From an uncultured Chloroflexales bacterium (GTDB taxonomy: Bacteria; Chloroflexota; Chloroflexia; Chloroflexales; Chloroflexaceae): a DNA stretch of 64,000 bases. Both the position numbers and the translations under genes were made by a program. The notes under the pieces were generated by a model. It was given only the letters and a program-made list of their open reading frames with translations. It had not been told where the DNA came from and made no database searches. The number at the start of each line of letters is the position of its first letter. Position 1 is the stretch's first letter. The stretch is taken from NCBI GenBank assembly GCA_937902315.1, contig CALGUG010000011.1:1-64000 (forward strand). Direction: 5' to 3'. Below, one piece after another: positions 32,891 to 43,725 of the stretch.

Positions 32891-35425
32891 TTAGCGGATC
32901 TCGTAGATCGTCACTTCATCTTGTTGGAAGACCACGTTGCCGAGCTGGACGAATTTGTCGAGCGCGCCCGGAATCGAGCCATACTTCTGCAGCTCGTAGC
33001 CGCCGATATAGACGTAGCGCACATTATAGCGATCGAGCAGCTCGCGGGCTTGGAAGATATCGGGCGTGCTATAGATCGTCTCGACCGCCTGCTCGCGCAC
33101 GGGCAGCTCGGCCATAATCTCGGGGCTGCCGTTGCGCCACTGGCTCTCGTGGTTGGCCCAGCCCAACACGGTCGGCAAGCCGCTGGCCGCCGAAACCTGA
33201 GCCGCACCCACCCCCTCAACATCGTAGGCGCTGCCGATCGCCTCCAAAATCACCGCTTCGTTGGGCGTCTCGTTGCGCAGCCACTCGATCGAAGCGATAC
33301 CCGCCGGAGTGACCTCGCGCCGCGTGCGGCCCTCTAAGCCGCTGCGCTCGCCCTCGGCGATGGCGCGAAAAGCCATATGTTGCGGATAGACCATCACGCC
33401 CCAGAGACAGGCCAGAAAGAGGGCCGTGAAGATGTAGCCGGCCGGACGCTTGAAGGAGAAGCGTTGGCTATACAGCCACCAGAGCGCGAATCCGCTCAGA
33501 GTGCCCCAGATCAGCCAAGTTTGATAATAGAACTTGAAGATCGTATTGAAGCGCGGCTGCCAGCCCTCGAAAACATCGCGGATGTAGATCACTTCGGTGC
33601 CAAAGCAGATAAAGCAGCCGAGCGCCGCCACCAACATAGCGAAGCTCATAGCGGGCGTATCGCGCTTGGCGATCGCCAACAGGCTGGCATAAAGGCCCAA
33701 GGGCAGCAGGAAGAGCAATTGGAAATTGAACAAAGGGCCGAGCAGCAGACAGGCCAGCACCACAAAGGGGCCGAAACGCAAACCTTGCTCGAACCAATCG
33801 GCGTTTTCGCTGCGTTCGAGCGCGGCTTTCAGGCCCGGCCACTGGGCCAGCACCAGCCAAAAGATTGTCAGCGCGAAAATGGCGAAGATCAGCAGGAAGC
33901 TGAATAACTCGCTGCGGTCGGTGTTGAGCAAGCCGATCACACCCGTGATTCTGCCCAGAATGGGGATGTTGCTGGTCGGCTGGCTGCCCGCAAAGGAGCG
34001 GAAGGTGATGTAGAAGGGCAAAAAGAGCGCGATGCTCGTTACTAGCAGGGTTGCGATCGCGATCAGGCACTCTTTCCAGTCGATAGCGCTGAGCGAACCT
34101 GCCAAACGACTGGCGAGCACCAGCAGCGCAGCCACATAGAGCAGAATGTAGCCCGGCATATCCCAGGTGTTGATCACGTAGAGACAGCCCAAAATCAAGC
34201 CGCTCAAGATCAGATCGGCCCAGCCAGCCCGTCCCTGCGCGAAACGCGGCAGGCTGTTGCCAGCGAGCAGGCTGAGCGAGAGCGCCAGCGCCAGCACGCC
34301 GTAGGGCAGGGCCAAAACGTGCGGGTGCATATCGCCCAGCATAAACGAGAAGGCCGGGAACTCGGTGATGGCGTAGCGGCGCACCCCTTGCGAAGGAATG
34401 TCGTCCCAGAGCGCACGACTCGTCCACCACGAGCTAAAGCTCTCTTGGGGCGATTTGCGCACCCACGAGGCGATCATATTCGAGCCGTCGGCGTCGCGAA
34501 ACTCTTCGGTGACCAGCGGCGAGGGCAGCAAGATCTCGGAGCTGCCGCCGATGGCCTGCTGAGCGGCCCGCAAAAATTGGCTGGTGTTGATGGCGACGCT
34601 GCGCTCGTCGCCCAAGAAGACTTGCAGTGCGCCCGCTAGGTTGCCGCCCACAAGAGTGGTCACAATCGCGAGAGCGATCACCAGAGCTGGCAGCCAGTCG
34701 AGCTTCGGTCGGGCGGGCGTGCTAGCCGCCGTCTGCTCGCTCTCAAGCTGGCTGTCTATAGCGCTCTCCTCGGCTGTTTGCGCGGTTCGACGGCTCAGCG
34801 CGATCATATTCCAGACGATTCCGGCGATGCCAAGCGCGGTCAGCGCAAAACAGAGCGCCAAGGAGAGGTTATAGGCGCTGCCGGGCGTGATTCCGCTCAG
34901 CAAAGCGACCATCGCCATCAGCAGATAGCCGAAGTAGTAGTAGTTGATCGAATAGCCCGAGAGCCAAGGATCGGCCGGCGGGAAGCTGTTGCTGCGCTGA
35001 ATGATATTGAAGAAGGCGAAGTCCATGGGGCGCTCGGTGCCAAAGGGGTTGGGGTCAACCACGCCGGGCAGGGTTGTCGAGCGTATCAAAGCGATATAGC
35101 TTAGCGCCAGCAGAAAGATCAGCTCGTAGGCGAGTATCAAGCGCCACTGGCTGCGCAGCCACGTCAGCAGCGAAGCGGATCGCATTGCGTACCATCCCAG
35201 CCCGCCAAGCAGCGCCGCGATGAAGATCAAGGAGACCTTTGTGAACGGTGCTAATCCAAACATCGCCAAGATCCACGCCCCAAAGCCCGTGATCAACAAA
35301 CCAAGCGCTTTGGCTTGGGCATAACCACGGTCAGGCAGGCTGCGAAACAGCCAAGCCGCCCAAGGTAATCCGACAAGGGCGAGAATCTGAACGACGAGCC
35401 ACCAGATCAAGATCGAGACGACCAT
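32891..35425 (-). CDS. Chlor_Arch_YYY (DUF2298) polytopic membrane protein
   Basis: This 844-residue protein has about 16-18 membrane segments and the family signature NYYYFGYLLMAMVALLSGITP, cited as INYYYFGYLL, near residue 160. It also has MLGDMHPHVLALPYG, and a C-terminal soluble part with SGLPTVLGWANHESQWR near residue 750. The family is found in Chloroflexi and archaea and is thought to be related to GT-C glycosyltransferases; no activity has been assigned. The giant protein encoded upstream on the same strand contains two more copies of this unit, so they probably work in the same envelope or glycan process. Confidence 0.88.
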   Translation of the reverse strand: MVVSILIWWLVVQILALVGLPWAAWLFRSLPDRGYAQAKALGLLITGFGAWILAMFGLAPFTKVSLIFIAALLGGLGWYAMRSASLLTWLRSQWRLILAYELIFLLALSYIALIRSTTLPGVVDPNPFGTERPMDFAFFNIIQRSNSFPPADPWLSGYSINYYYFGYLLMAMVALLSGITPGSAYNLSLALCFALTALGIAGIVWNMIALSRRTAQTAEESAIDSQLESEQTAASTPARPKLDWLPALVIALAIVTTLVGGNLAGALQVFLGDERSVAINTSQFLRAAQQAIGGSSEILLPSPLVTEEFRDADGSNMIASWVRKSPQESFSSWWTSRALWDDIPSQGVRRYAITEFPAFSFMLGDMHPHVLALPYGVLALALSLSLLAGNSLPRFAQGRAGWADLILSGLILGCLYVINTWDMPGYILLYVAALLVLASRLAGSLSAIDWKECLIAIATLLVTSIALFLPFYITFRSFAGSQPTSNIPILGRITGVIGLLNTDRSELFSFLLIFAIFALTIFWLVLAQWPGLKAALERSENADWFEQGLRFGPFVVLACLLLGPLFNFQLLFLLPLGLYASLLAIAKRDTPAMSFAMLVAALGCFICFGTEVIYIRDVFEGWQPRFNTIFKFYYQTWLIWGTLSGFALWWLYSQRFSFKRPAGYIFTALFLACLWGVMVYPQHMAFRAIAEGERSGLEGRTRREVTPAGIASIEWLRNETPNEAVILEAIGSAYDVEGVGAAQVSAASGLPTVLGWANHESQWRNGSPEIMAELPVREQAVETIYSTPDIFQARELLDRYNVRYVYIGGYELQKYGSIPGALDKFVQLGNVVFQQDEVTIYEIR

Positions 35426-35465
35426 GCACTATTTCTTTCCTCAAGAGACCTTTTCTGCATCATTC

Positions 35466-35631
35466 ATACCAAATCCGCTTGTTTCCTTCAGCCTAGGGCG
35501 ACGAGGTCTTTCTCTTCCATGCGGTCCTTGGCGCGTCCGCCTACGGCTACCAGCATCCCGCCCAACAAACGGGGCCGGTAGCTGTGTGCCGAAAGCCCCC
35601 TCAAAACTGGCGATTCAAACGGATTTCGTAT
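35466..35631. repeat. Composite MITE-like element, copy F
   Basis: A 166-bp unit is bounded by ATACCAAATCCG and GGATTTCGTAT. Inside is the core GCGTCCGCCTACGGCTACC followed by AGCATCCCGCCCAACAAAC. The reverse complement matches 49053-49222 along nearly its full length, which defines the element and its ends. Confidence 0.75.
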
Positions 35632-35710
35632 CAGCAACAAGGGCTAGCAGATCTGCTTCGAGTATTTCCAACCAGCTACTACAGCACAAGCCAACAACGA
35701 TAGCGAGAAC

Positions 35711-35756
35711 AGCTTGAGTGAGATCTGGCTTTCAAACAACAAATCTCACTCAAGCT
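35711..35756 (-). terminator. Hairpin after the giant GT-C/YYY gene
   Basis: Perfect 14-bp arms AGCTTGAGTGAGAT / ATCTCACTCAAGCT with an 18-base loop, 17 bases beyond the stop codon of the giant gene. No U-run is present. Confidence 0.5.
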
Positions 35757-35772
35757 CACGCATCTAGGAAAG

Positions 35773-38700
35773 CTAAGGCAGCGTCTGCAAATATTGACGC
35801 GCCTCACCGCTCCAACGTCCATCGGGGCTCAGTTCGAGATAACGATTCAGTTCGGTGCGTGCCTCATCGTTCTTACCCTCGGCGATCGAAACCAAGGCCA
35901 AGAAGTAGTGAGGATCTGCCGCATTGGAATCGAGCAGAATCGCCTTGGTTAAGGTATCGCGCGCCTCGGCGTAGCGCCCCCAAGCGACTTGCGCGCTGCC
36001 CAGTTTATTCATATTTCCGGCAGTCGTCTGGGCTGCGATCGCCACCTCATAGGCATAGGTCGCCTCGTCGTAACGGCCCAAGGCACCCAAAATATCGCCC
36101 CAGAGATGGTGCAGCGCAATATCTTCCATATTGTAGGGCGAGACCAAGGCCAAGACACGAGCGGCATCTTCCAGACGGCCCGCATCGCGGTAGGCTTCCG
36201 CCAAGCCGAAGGCGATCGGCGCCGAAGTCGGATTCTCTTTTTGCAGCTGCTCTAAAGTCGCCAGATCCCTAGGCGTCTCGCCCGGGGCAGGTTGCGGCTG
36301 CACGGCTGGCGCCTCAGAAGGAACCTGAGCAGGCTCTTCAGTGGGCCGCTCGGCGACGGGTGGCGGCAAGGGCTGCGGATCGGGCGGGAACTCGTAGCGC
36401 GGCGCTTGGCGCATCTCGAACGGGATCGTCAAGACTTTGTAGAGTCGAGCGCCTGGCTGATCGTAGACCACTTCAAGGTAGGTTCCAACCAGACTTTGCA
36501 GCTTCTGCAAGCCAGTTGGCGCATACAGTGCATTTTCAATAGCGCCCACGTAGATGTAGTCGATGTTGTAGAGCGCCAGCAAGCGCAAAGTGGTCGCAAC
36601 ATCGCTGCCGTTGTAGATCTGGTTCACATAACCGCTGCGCCGTCCCGTCTCGCTGGGATCGTGCTGCTCGTTGGCGTGCAAACCGCTGATCAAGGTTGGG
36701 AAGCCAGTGTTGGCCGCGATGCGCACTCCATAGGCGCGATAGAACCAGAGGTCTGACTGCAATACGATCGGCGTACCAGAGAGGTTTTTGTTCATCCACT
36801 CCATGGCGGCGGCATCGGGCGCGAGCGAAATCTCGGCCTGAGTCGCCCCGTTGGCACAGCCGCCCCAAGTCGCACAGTCATAACTGAAGCGGGCAGTCTT
36901 CATAAAAGCCAAGCCGTCGAGCGTGGGCGCGGGCGCATCCGCGAAGCGGTTGGCCAGTCGACTGGGCGTGCCCACAAACGGGAAGACCAAGCCGAACAAC
37001 AGCAGGGCGATCATCACACCGCTACCGATGGTTTGCAGGGGCACCCCGCCGATGCGCTTGAGCGTAAAGAGCAGCTTCGGCACACTAGCGGTCGCGGCGA
37101 TCGCCAGCAGCGTCCAGATCTGAACACCGAACTTGAAGATGGTGTTCATGCGATAGGAATCGCTGCCATCGAGGTGATCTTTGATGTAGATCACCTCGAC
37201 ACCAAGCGAAACCGCCCAGACCAAAGCGCTCAGGGCCAAAATAAACCACGTGGCAGGGCGCAGCTGGCGCACAAACAACAATCCAGTGCTCAAGCCGAAC
37301 AGACAGGCGAACACTACCCGCGCCATATTGGGCTGGTCGCTCCAGGTCAAGACGGCCAGTACACTAGCGATCAGCAACACGATCGCGTAGCCGGTCCAGC
37401 GGAGGCCCTGTTGATCATCCCAGCGCCGCTCGATCAAGCTCCAGATCGCGCTAAAGATGAAGGGCACCACCAACACTACAAACAAGCCGAACACGATCAG
37501 ATAGTTGTGAAGCGACGAACTCTGCGTGACTAAACCAACGCCCGAGACCAAGGCCGAGTAGTTGTCGAAGAAGGGCGCGTGCAGCCACATCGCCAACAAG
37601 GCCACCCCGATCGCCAAGAGACCAGCCTGCACCAACCAAAGCAGACGCCGCAATGGAGCGCTCCAACGGTTGAGCTGCGGCAGACGGTCGCGTCCGATCC
37701 AAGCGCGCCCCAGCAGGGCCAGACCTGTCAGAGCGGTATAGGTTGGGAAGTCCCAAGCATTACCGATCGCCAAACCGCCGAGGTTAAGGGCGGTCGCCAG
37801 CAGCGTGATCACAAACAAGCTGGCTTGGTCGCTCCAAGCCTCCCAGCGCGCCAGAGCGGTCGGGAAGCGTAAGAGCTGATAGGCCAAGGCGATCGCCAAA
37901 ATCGTAAAGGGCAGCGCGATCAGGTGAGCGTGTAGGTCGGCGAAAATGAAAGCCCAGTAGGGGAACTCATTGATTCCGCCCGGCATAATCCGGCTCGGGC
38001 CCCAATACCAGATCTCGCCCACACTTCCAGCCATATCGAAAAGCGCCTCGATGCCTTTTTCATTGATGGCTTGCAGCAGCGGTGCCAAACCCGGCGAACC
38101 AGGGCTGGTTACCACCGCGCCCAGATTGCCCGCCACTGTCAAAACCAGAGCGCCCAAGAAGCCGAAACCGATCCGCTTGGTCAGCTCGTGGCTCAGCGCG
38201 AAGGCCGCTACCAAGGTGATGCCAAACAGTGTCGCGATCGCCAGATTAAAGCCGATCGCGGGCGCGATGCCGGTGATCTTAATTGGCAACGACATCAAGA
38301 AGCTACCGTAGTAGTAGTAGTTGATGCGCTCGTTGCTGACGAATGGATCGAAGGGTGGCATCACTGGACTGCGCAGAATCGCGTTCAGGAAGCCGAACTC
38401 CATCGGTTTTTCGCCGCCGAAGTAGGGGTGCCAGACATCGGGGTTATAGGCCCGAATGAGCGCCATGAGGGCGAAGCCGATCAGGAAGAGCGCTTCGCTC
38501 AACAGCACCACGCGTCCGTGGGCGCGCAGATCGCGCAGCAGCAACCCACAGCCTTGGCCCAGCAAGCGCCAGAGCCAGGTGATACGCGCCGTCAGATTGG
38601 CTCCTACGGGCAAAGGCAGCGGCCCATCTGGCGAGCGTTTACCCTCTCGCCATGCCTGCCAAGCCAGAATGGCCCAATTGAGCAGCAGCACCAGAAGCAG

Positions 38701-41700
38701 GCCGCCCAATACGCCTCCGCCCAAACGGTAGTACCAGATCCCCAGACTGGTGGGCATCCAGACCGCGTAGCCGAACAGCAGAATGCCGAGCAGACGCGCC
38801 CAAGCAAAGCCCATGTCGCGCCACGAGTCAAATAGCAGCCAAGCCAGCGGCAGACCGAGCAATAGAATGCCATACCAAGCCAGCAGCCAGAGCAGCAGCG
38901 CGCCCCACGAGCTTTGACCCAAACTGTTCCAAGCGTATTCATCGATCGCTGGCAGTTCAGAGAGCCGTTCCGAAAGCGGCAAGGGTGGGATCGTGCGCAC
39001 GGTCGGCTTCACAAAGCCCATGTCGGTGGTCAGAATGCCGTCCGAGAAGGGTTGAAGCACGCGATAGATCGAGGTCGATCCTTGATCATAGACCTTTTCG
39101 AGGCTGCCCAGCTTGATCAGGCTGTCAAAGGTCTCTAGGGCTTGCGTGCCATAGATCGCGCGTTCCAAACCGCCGAAATAGATGTACTGAATGCCGTAAT
39201 TGCGAATCAGGCGGGCTACATTCGAAACATCGCTATCGGTATAGATGGTGCGAATCGCCTCTTGGCGTGCCCTGACGATCACATCGGCGTTGACCGCGCC
39301 GCGCTGCTGGATCTCGTGCCAAGTCCAACCCAACACTGTCGGCAAGCCGGTGTTGATCGCAATGCGCGCACCCCAACGATAAGCCTCCTGCTGCGCTTCA
39401 AGCATCACTGGCGTGCCGCTGATATTGGCGCGTATCCACTTGATCGCGTCAGCATCTTCTTTCAGAGCGAAATCGACACCCTCTTCTTGGCGGGTCACAC
39501 GTTCGAGATAGGCGAGACCATCGAGCGTCCAAGGCGCATCTTTGTCGTAGCGATCGCCGACGCGCACCGGTGTTGCCGTCAATGGATAGATCAATGACGC
39601 GCCGATCAAGAGCACAGCCAGAGCGCGCCAAGCCCAACTGCCAGCCGCTTGCCAATGACGAACCTGACGCCACATCCACGGCACAGCTACGCCCGCCGCC
39701 AGACCAAACAAGATCCAAGCGTGCAAGCCAAACTTAAAGACCGTATTGAGACGCCCGACATCGCCCTTGACCGTCACATATTCGACCAAGACCCATAGCC
39801 CAAAGCCTCCCAAGGCCCACAAGTAGGGCAGTTGGCTGCTCAAGGGCAGCTTGCGTAAAAGCCACGCCAAACCGATCGCACTGATCAAGAGCGGCAAGAG
39901 CAAGATCGGCGAGGTACTCGCGCTCAACAGGCCGACCAGCAGACAGAGCAACAGGCCGCCCGACAGGGCCGCCACCAGCATAAGCGGCAAGCGAGCATAA
40001 CGCCGCGCCAGCAGCAGACCAGTGGTGAAGAGCAGGTAGAACCACAGGCCGTTGATCTGAATCCAGTTCCAGAGCGTGGTTGGTGTGTCGCGCATGGCCT
40101 GTATGCCCGAAGACTCGGTCACGAAATGGGCGGTGAAGGGCCGGAAGAAGATGTTGCCCAACAACAGCACGATCGCGATCTGAGCCAATGGGCTGCCGAG
40201 ATAGTGCTGCCAAGGGGCGCCGCTTCGCCAGCGATGCCAACCTATCAGCGCGATCGTGCCCGCCGCCAAACCGGTGAAGGTCGGGTAGTCCCAAGTGTTG
40301 GTTACCCGCAGCGCGCCGCTTGTAAAGGCCAGAGCCAGCAATAATAAACCTTGTACCAGCCATTCGCCGATGCCGCGATATTCAAAATAGGAAGCAGCAG
40401 GTCTGCCGATCCAAGGCTTTTCGTTACGTACCAGAGCGATCGACAAGATCAGCACCGCCAGCGAAAGCGGCATCACGATCATATGGGCGTGCAAGTCGGC
40501 GAATAGGAAGGTGAAGAATGGGAATTCGTTGACTGTGCCATCGATTATGCGGGTCGCATCCCAGAAGGCCCACTCGGCGCGGCCCTTCAGCTCTTGCTGA
40601 GCGGCATAGCTGCTCATAGGGCTTGGAATCGGCTCGCCCGGGCCGGGAGGTGTAGCTGTGCCGGGCAGATACCAGATCGCCTGAGCCATATTGCCGAGCA
40701 GCACCACAAAAACCGCCGCCAACAGACCCGATACGATCGCACGCCGTTCGCGCAGACGCCCGTAGCGGCTGTTCATCAGTTCGCTTTGAGCCAAGGGCGA
40801 GCGCTTGCGCCCCAGCGCCAACAAGTTGTAGACCACACCGAAACAGCCCAAGGCTGTTAAGGCGAAGATGGTTGGCACAGCGAGATTGTAGGCAACTTCG
40901 GGTGTGATCGCGGTCAGATGCACGAGGCTGCCGACATAGACGAAGCCGTAGTAGTAGTAGTTCAGCATGCCGCCCGCAAACCAAGGATCGTAGGGCGGGA
41001 AGGAACTGCTCTTCAGCACGGCGGTCAGGAAGGCCAAGTCCATAGGCTTCTCGCCACCGCGATCGGGGTGCCACAGATCGGGGTTCATGTAGCGGATCAA
41101 GAGCAGCGCGAAGAAGGCAAGCAAGAAAAGAGCTTCGGAGGCGATCAGAGCCGAGCGACGCTCGCGCCAGAAGATTCGTAGCTTGGCGCGACTATTGGCG
41201 GCCACCAGAGCGCCCACGATGATCAGCGGCGCAGCCACCAGCCAGACGCTCGCAGGCGTAAATGCCATCAGCTTGAAGCTGCCCAGCAACCACGCGCCGT
41301 AAGAGACCAGCAAGATCGCAAGGGCGCGCGCCAGCGTCCAGCCTCGGTCGGGCAGCATGGGCAAGAGATGGTAGAGCAGAGCGAACAGCGACAGACCGAG
41401 CAGATAGAGCACAGCTAACCAAACGATCAGCGGGAACGAGCTAGTGATCGGACTGAAAAGCTTGCTCCACGTTCCGCCCTCAATATAGCTCGGCCATTGG
41501 CTGGGTGTGAAACGCAAAGCGGTCGGCGCTCGCCCACCTTTGATGGTCGGCAGCTTGTAGACTTCGTCCCAATTGACATCGGAGGTCAAAAGACGGATCG
41601 TATTTTCACGCGAATAGCGGGGCGTCTTGCGGAAGATCATCACACGTGGGTGATCGTAGACCGTGAAGGCTTCCTCTGCGCTCTGATCTGGGATCTGAAT

Positions 41701-43626
41701 GCCCAAAAAGGTCGGGTAGGAAGTAATATCGGCGGCCATCTCAAAGCCGAGCTCGCCATTAAAGAGGTAGTGGTAGTAGCGGATCGTGACCGGGTAGCGC
41801 ATCGGCAAGCGTATGATCGAGTCATAGACACGATTGCTACTCATCACGATATAGTCGGCTTGGTCGAGTTGGTCGATCAGGCCCGCATTCCAGGTGCCAT
41901 CGCCGCCAAACGAGCCAGTATATTTCACCAAATCGTCTTCGGCGTAGGGCGAGATGTCGATCCCCTTGAAAACCCGCCACGGATCGCGTCCATCGGCAGA
42001 AACCGGCAGCGGGTAGTCCCAGGTCTCGTTAGTCATATACGAGCCGGGAGGCATATTGTCGAGCAACCAGCGCGAGGCCATCAGGCGGGTGTGGTCGCGG
42101 GTGTAGATGCGGGTGTAGGCGTAGGCCCAGCAGTAGGTGCCTACGCTCACAATCAAGATCGTCCAGATCGCAGCGGCGGGCGCATAGCGCTTGACGTTAC
42201 GGCTCAGCCAGCCCAAGGCGGGCTCATGGCGACGCTTGCGCGCCCACTCCCAGAACTGCACCAGCACGATGCCAGCAAATAGCATTAGGGGGCTGTAGAT
42301 CGGCAGCATGTAGCGCATGGTCTTGGCGAATTGCTGCCCTTGCCAGCCGAAATAAAAGGCGACCCAGATCCAGAGCGGCAGCACGATCAACCACTCACGT
42401 TTGCGTAGCATGCGCCACCCCAGCCAGAGGAAAGCGACCCAGACGGTAACGCCGAGCGGCAGACCCATGCCCCACAGGATCATATTTTCGAGCGGGAAGA
42501 TATAGTTGGTGCGATTGGCCCACTGCACCGAAGGCGGCCAGTCGAATTCGCCCGAGGCCTGAGCCGCAATGGTGCGCAGATTATCGATGAAACGCGGATC
42601 GGGCCGAATATCAAAATAGCCCTTGCCTTGGAAGAAGGTATCGATAAATTGAGGCAGTTTTATTTGGTTATCGATTACGATCGGTGGTGAATCGGGGCGC
42701 GAACCGATAAAGGCATCGGGCTGAAAGGTGCGGAACGAGAAGAAGCAGCAGACGCCAGCCAAGACCAAAATCGGGAACTTATCGAGCATAAAGCGGGTCA
42801 GGCCGTTGATGAACCATTCAAGGCCGCTCTCCGCCTCGTCTTCGTCTTCTTCGATTACGCTGCTGCCGGTGGGGTCATCGCTCACCTGCGTATCGCGCGG
42901 CGTGTGCTCAGAAAGCGCAGCCTGAAAAGCAGCGACCGCACCGATCACACCGAGCGTCGCCATAGTCGCGCGGCCAGCCGCCATAGCGAGGCCAACGCTG
43001 ATGCCCATCCAGACATAGCTTGGCCATCCATCGCCACGCCCGATACGAACGATCCAATAGAGCGATAAGAGTACAAAAAAGGTCGAAAAGGCATCGACCG
43101 TGAAAAAGTGCGCCTGTTGAATCATCATCACGGCGCAGGCGGCAAAAAACGCGCCCAACAGCGCAACCCGTCGTCCAGCGATCAGCTTTCCGATCAAGAA
43201 GGTCATTAGAATCGAGCCGACATCGAAGAAGACCGCCAAAGCACGTCCAACTTTATAGGGCGGCAGGTCATCTATACCAAAATAGGGCAACAGATCGCCA
43301 ACAATGCGCGATAAGGTAACTGGCAAAGACCCATACACAAAGAAGGTATGGCCAACATTGCGAGGGTTTAAGGGCGAAACGGCGGAATCGAACCATTCGC
43401 CAAGCGATGAGGGGGTTTTTACCGCACCAGAAACCATATACCCATAAAAACCTTCATCGGGATGGAAGCCATAGCCCCCGTCCCAATTGAAGATATTCAT
43501 GGTACGGAAATACGCCCCCAGCAGCAGGATACAGATCAGTGCCACAACAGTGGCCCATGGCGCATGCCACCAACGTCGGGTGCGCAACGAGCGGTCAGAT
43601 AGCGGACTATTCACAAATGGCCTCAC
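35773..43626 (-). CDS. Giant GT-C glycosyltransferase / YYY / YYY / TPR membrane protein
   Basis: One uninterrupted 2617-residue frame has four parts. Residues 1 to about 720 resemble PMT/ArnT-type GT-C enzymes, which use lipid-linked sugars (GYGFHPDEGFYGYM near 55, then many membrane helices). About 730-1530 and 1570-2400 are two Chlor_Arch_YYY units, with NYYYYGFVYVGS near 889 and INYYYYGSFLMS near 1770. Each ends in a soluble domain; the first has GLPTVLGWTWHEIQ near 1429, degraded in the second to GFPTLISGLHANEQ. A Pro-rich linker leads to TPRs at about 2455-2617. The start is GTG. Likely role is glycan transfer at the membrane; this is inferred. Confidence 0.85.
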   Translation of the reverse strand: MRPFVNSPLSDRSLRTRRWWHAPWATVVALICILLLGAYFRTMNIFNWDGGYGFHPDEGFYGYMVSGAVKTPSSLGEWFDSAVSPLNPRNVGHTFFVYGSLPVTLSRIVGDLLPYFGIDDLPPYKVGRALAVFFDVGSILMTFLIGKLIAGRRVALLGAFFAACAVMMIQQAHFFTVDAFSTFFVLLSLYWIVRIGRGDGWPSYVWMGISVGLAMAAGRATMATLGVIGAVAAFQAALSEHTPRDTQVSDDPTGSSVIEEDEDEAESGLEWFINGLTRFMLDKFPILVLAGVCCFFSFRTFQPDAFIGSRPDSPPIVIDNQIKLPQFIDTFFQGKGYFDIRPDPRFIDNLRTIAAQASGEFDWPPSVQWANRTNYIFPLENMILWGMGLPLGVTVWVAFLWLGWRMLRKREWLIVLPLWIWVAFYFGWQGQQFAKTMRYMLPIYSPLMLFAGIVLVQFWEWARKRRHEPALGWLSRNVKRYAPAAAIWTILIVSVGTYCWAYAYTRIYTRDHTRLMASRWLLDNMPPGSYMTNETWDYPLPVSADGRDPWRVFKGIDISPYAEDDLVKYTGSFGGDGTWNAGLIDQLDQADYIVMSSNRVYDSIIRLPMRYPVTIRYYHYLFNGELGFEMAADITSYPTFLGIQIPDQSAEEAFTVYDHPRVMIFRKTPRYSRENTIRLLTSDVNWDEVYKLPTIKGGRAPTALRFTPSQWPSYIEGGTWSKLFSPITSSFPLIVWLAVLYLLGLSLFALLYHLLPMLPDRGWTLARALAILLVSYGAWLLGSFKLMAFTPASVWLVAAPLIIVGALVAANSRAKLRIFWRERRSALIASEALFLLAFFALLLIRYMNPDLWHPDRGGEKPMDLAFLTAVLKSSSFPPYDPWFAGGMLNYYYYGFVYVGSLVHLTAITPEVAYNLAVPTIFALTALGCFGVVYNLLALGRKRSPLAQSELMNSRYGRLRERRAIVSGLLAAVFVVLLGNMAQAIWYLPGTATPPGPGEPIPSPMSSYAAQQELKGRAEWAFWDATRIIDGTVNEFPFFTFLFADLHAHMIVMPLSLAVLILSIALVRNEKPWIGRPAASYFEYRGIGEWLVQGLLLLALAFTSGALRVTNTWDYPTFTGLAAGTIALIGWHRWRSGAPWQHYLGSPLAQIAIVLLLGNIFFRPFTAHFVTESSGIQAMRDTPTTLWNWIQINGLWFYLLFTTGLLLARRYARLPLMLVAALSGGLLLCLLVGLLSASTSPILLLPLLISAIGLAWLLRKLPLSSQLPYLWALGGFGLWVLVEYVTVKGDVGRLNTVFKFGLHAWILFGLAAGVAVPWMWRQVRHWQAAGSWAWRALAVLLIGASLIYPLTATPVRVGDRYDKDAPWTLDGLAYLERVTRQEEGVDFALKEDADAIKWIRANISGTPVMLEAQQEAYRWGARIAINTGLPTVLGWTWHEIQQRGAVNADVIVRARQEAIRTIYTDSDVSNVARLIRNYGIQYIYFGGLERAIYGTQALETFDSLIKLGSLEKVYDQGSTSIYRVLQPFSDGILTTDMGFVKPTVRTIPPLPLSERLSELPAIDEYAWNSLGQSSWGALLLWLLAWYGILLLGLPLAWLLFDSWRDMGFAWARLLGILLFGYAVWMPTSLGIWYYRLGGGVLGGLLLVLLLNWAILAWQAWREGKRSPDGPLPLPVGANLTARITWLWRLLGQGCGLLLRDLRAHGRVVLLSEALFLIGFALMALIRAYNPDVWHPYFGGEKPMEFGFLNAILRSPVMPPFDPFVSNERINYYYYGSFLMSLPIKITGIAPAIGFNLAIATLFGITLVAAFALSHELTKRIGFGFLGALVLTVAGNLGAVVTSPGSPGLAPLLQAINEKGIEALFDMAGSVGEIWYWGPSRIMPGGINEFPYWAFIFADLHAHLIALPFTILAIALAYQLLRFPTALARWEAWSDQASLFVITLLATALNLGGLAIGNAWDFPTYTALTGLALLGRAWIGRDRLPQLNRWSAPLRRLLWLVQAGLLAIGVALLAMWLHAPFFDNYSALVSGVGLVTQSSSLHNYLIVFGLFVVLVVPFIFSAIWSLIERRWDDQQGLRWTGYAIVLLIASVLAVLTWSDQPNMARVVFACLFGLSTGLLFVRQLRPATWFILALSALVWAVSLGVEVIYIKDHLDGSDSYRMNTIFKFGVQIWTLLAIAATASVPKLLFTLKRIGGVPLQTIGSGVMIALLLFGLVFPFVGTPSRLANRFADAPAPTLDGLAFMKTARFSYDCATWGGCANGATQAEISLAPDAAAMEWMNKNLSGTPIVLQSDLWFYRAYGVRIAANTGFPTLISGLHANEQHDPSETGRRSGYVNQIYNGSDVATTLRLLALYNIDYIYVGAIENALYAPTGLQKLQSLVGTYLEVVYDQPGARLYKVLTIPFEMRQAPRYEFPPDPQPLPPPVAERPTEEPAQVPSEAPAVQPQPAPGETPRDLATLEQLQKENPTSAPIAFGLAEAYRDAGRLEDAARVLALVSPYNMEDIALHHLWGDILGALGRYDEATYAYEVAIAAQTTAGNMNKLGSAQVAWGRYAEARDTLTKAILLDSNAADPHYFLALVSIAEGKNDEARTELNRYLELSPDGRWSGEARQYLQTLP

Positions 43627-43725
43627 TGCTAGGGTTCAATAGACGATCTGGAATTACAATCAATTGATGAGTTTTGGATTCTCTGTACGAGAGCGCCACA
43701 AAGCATAGTTTCTCAAATCTGCATT

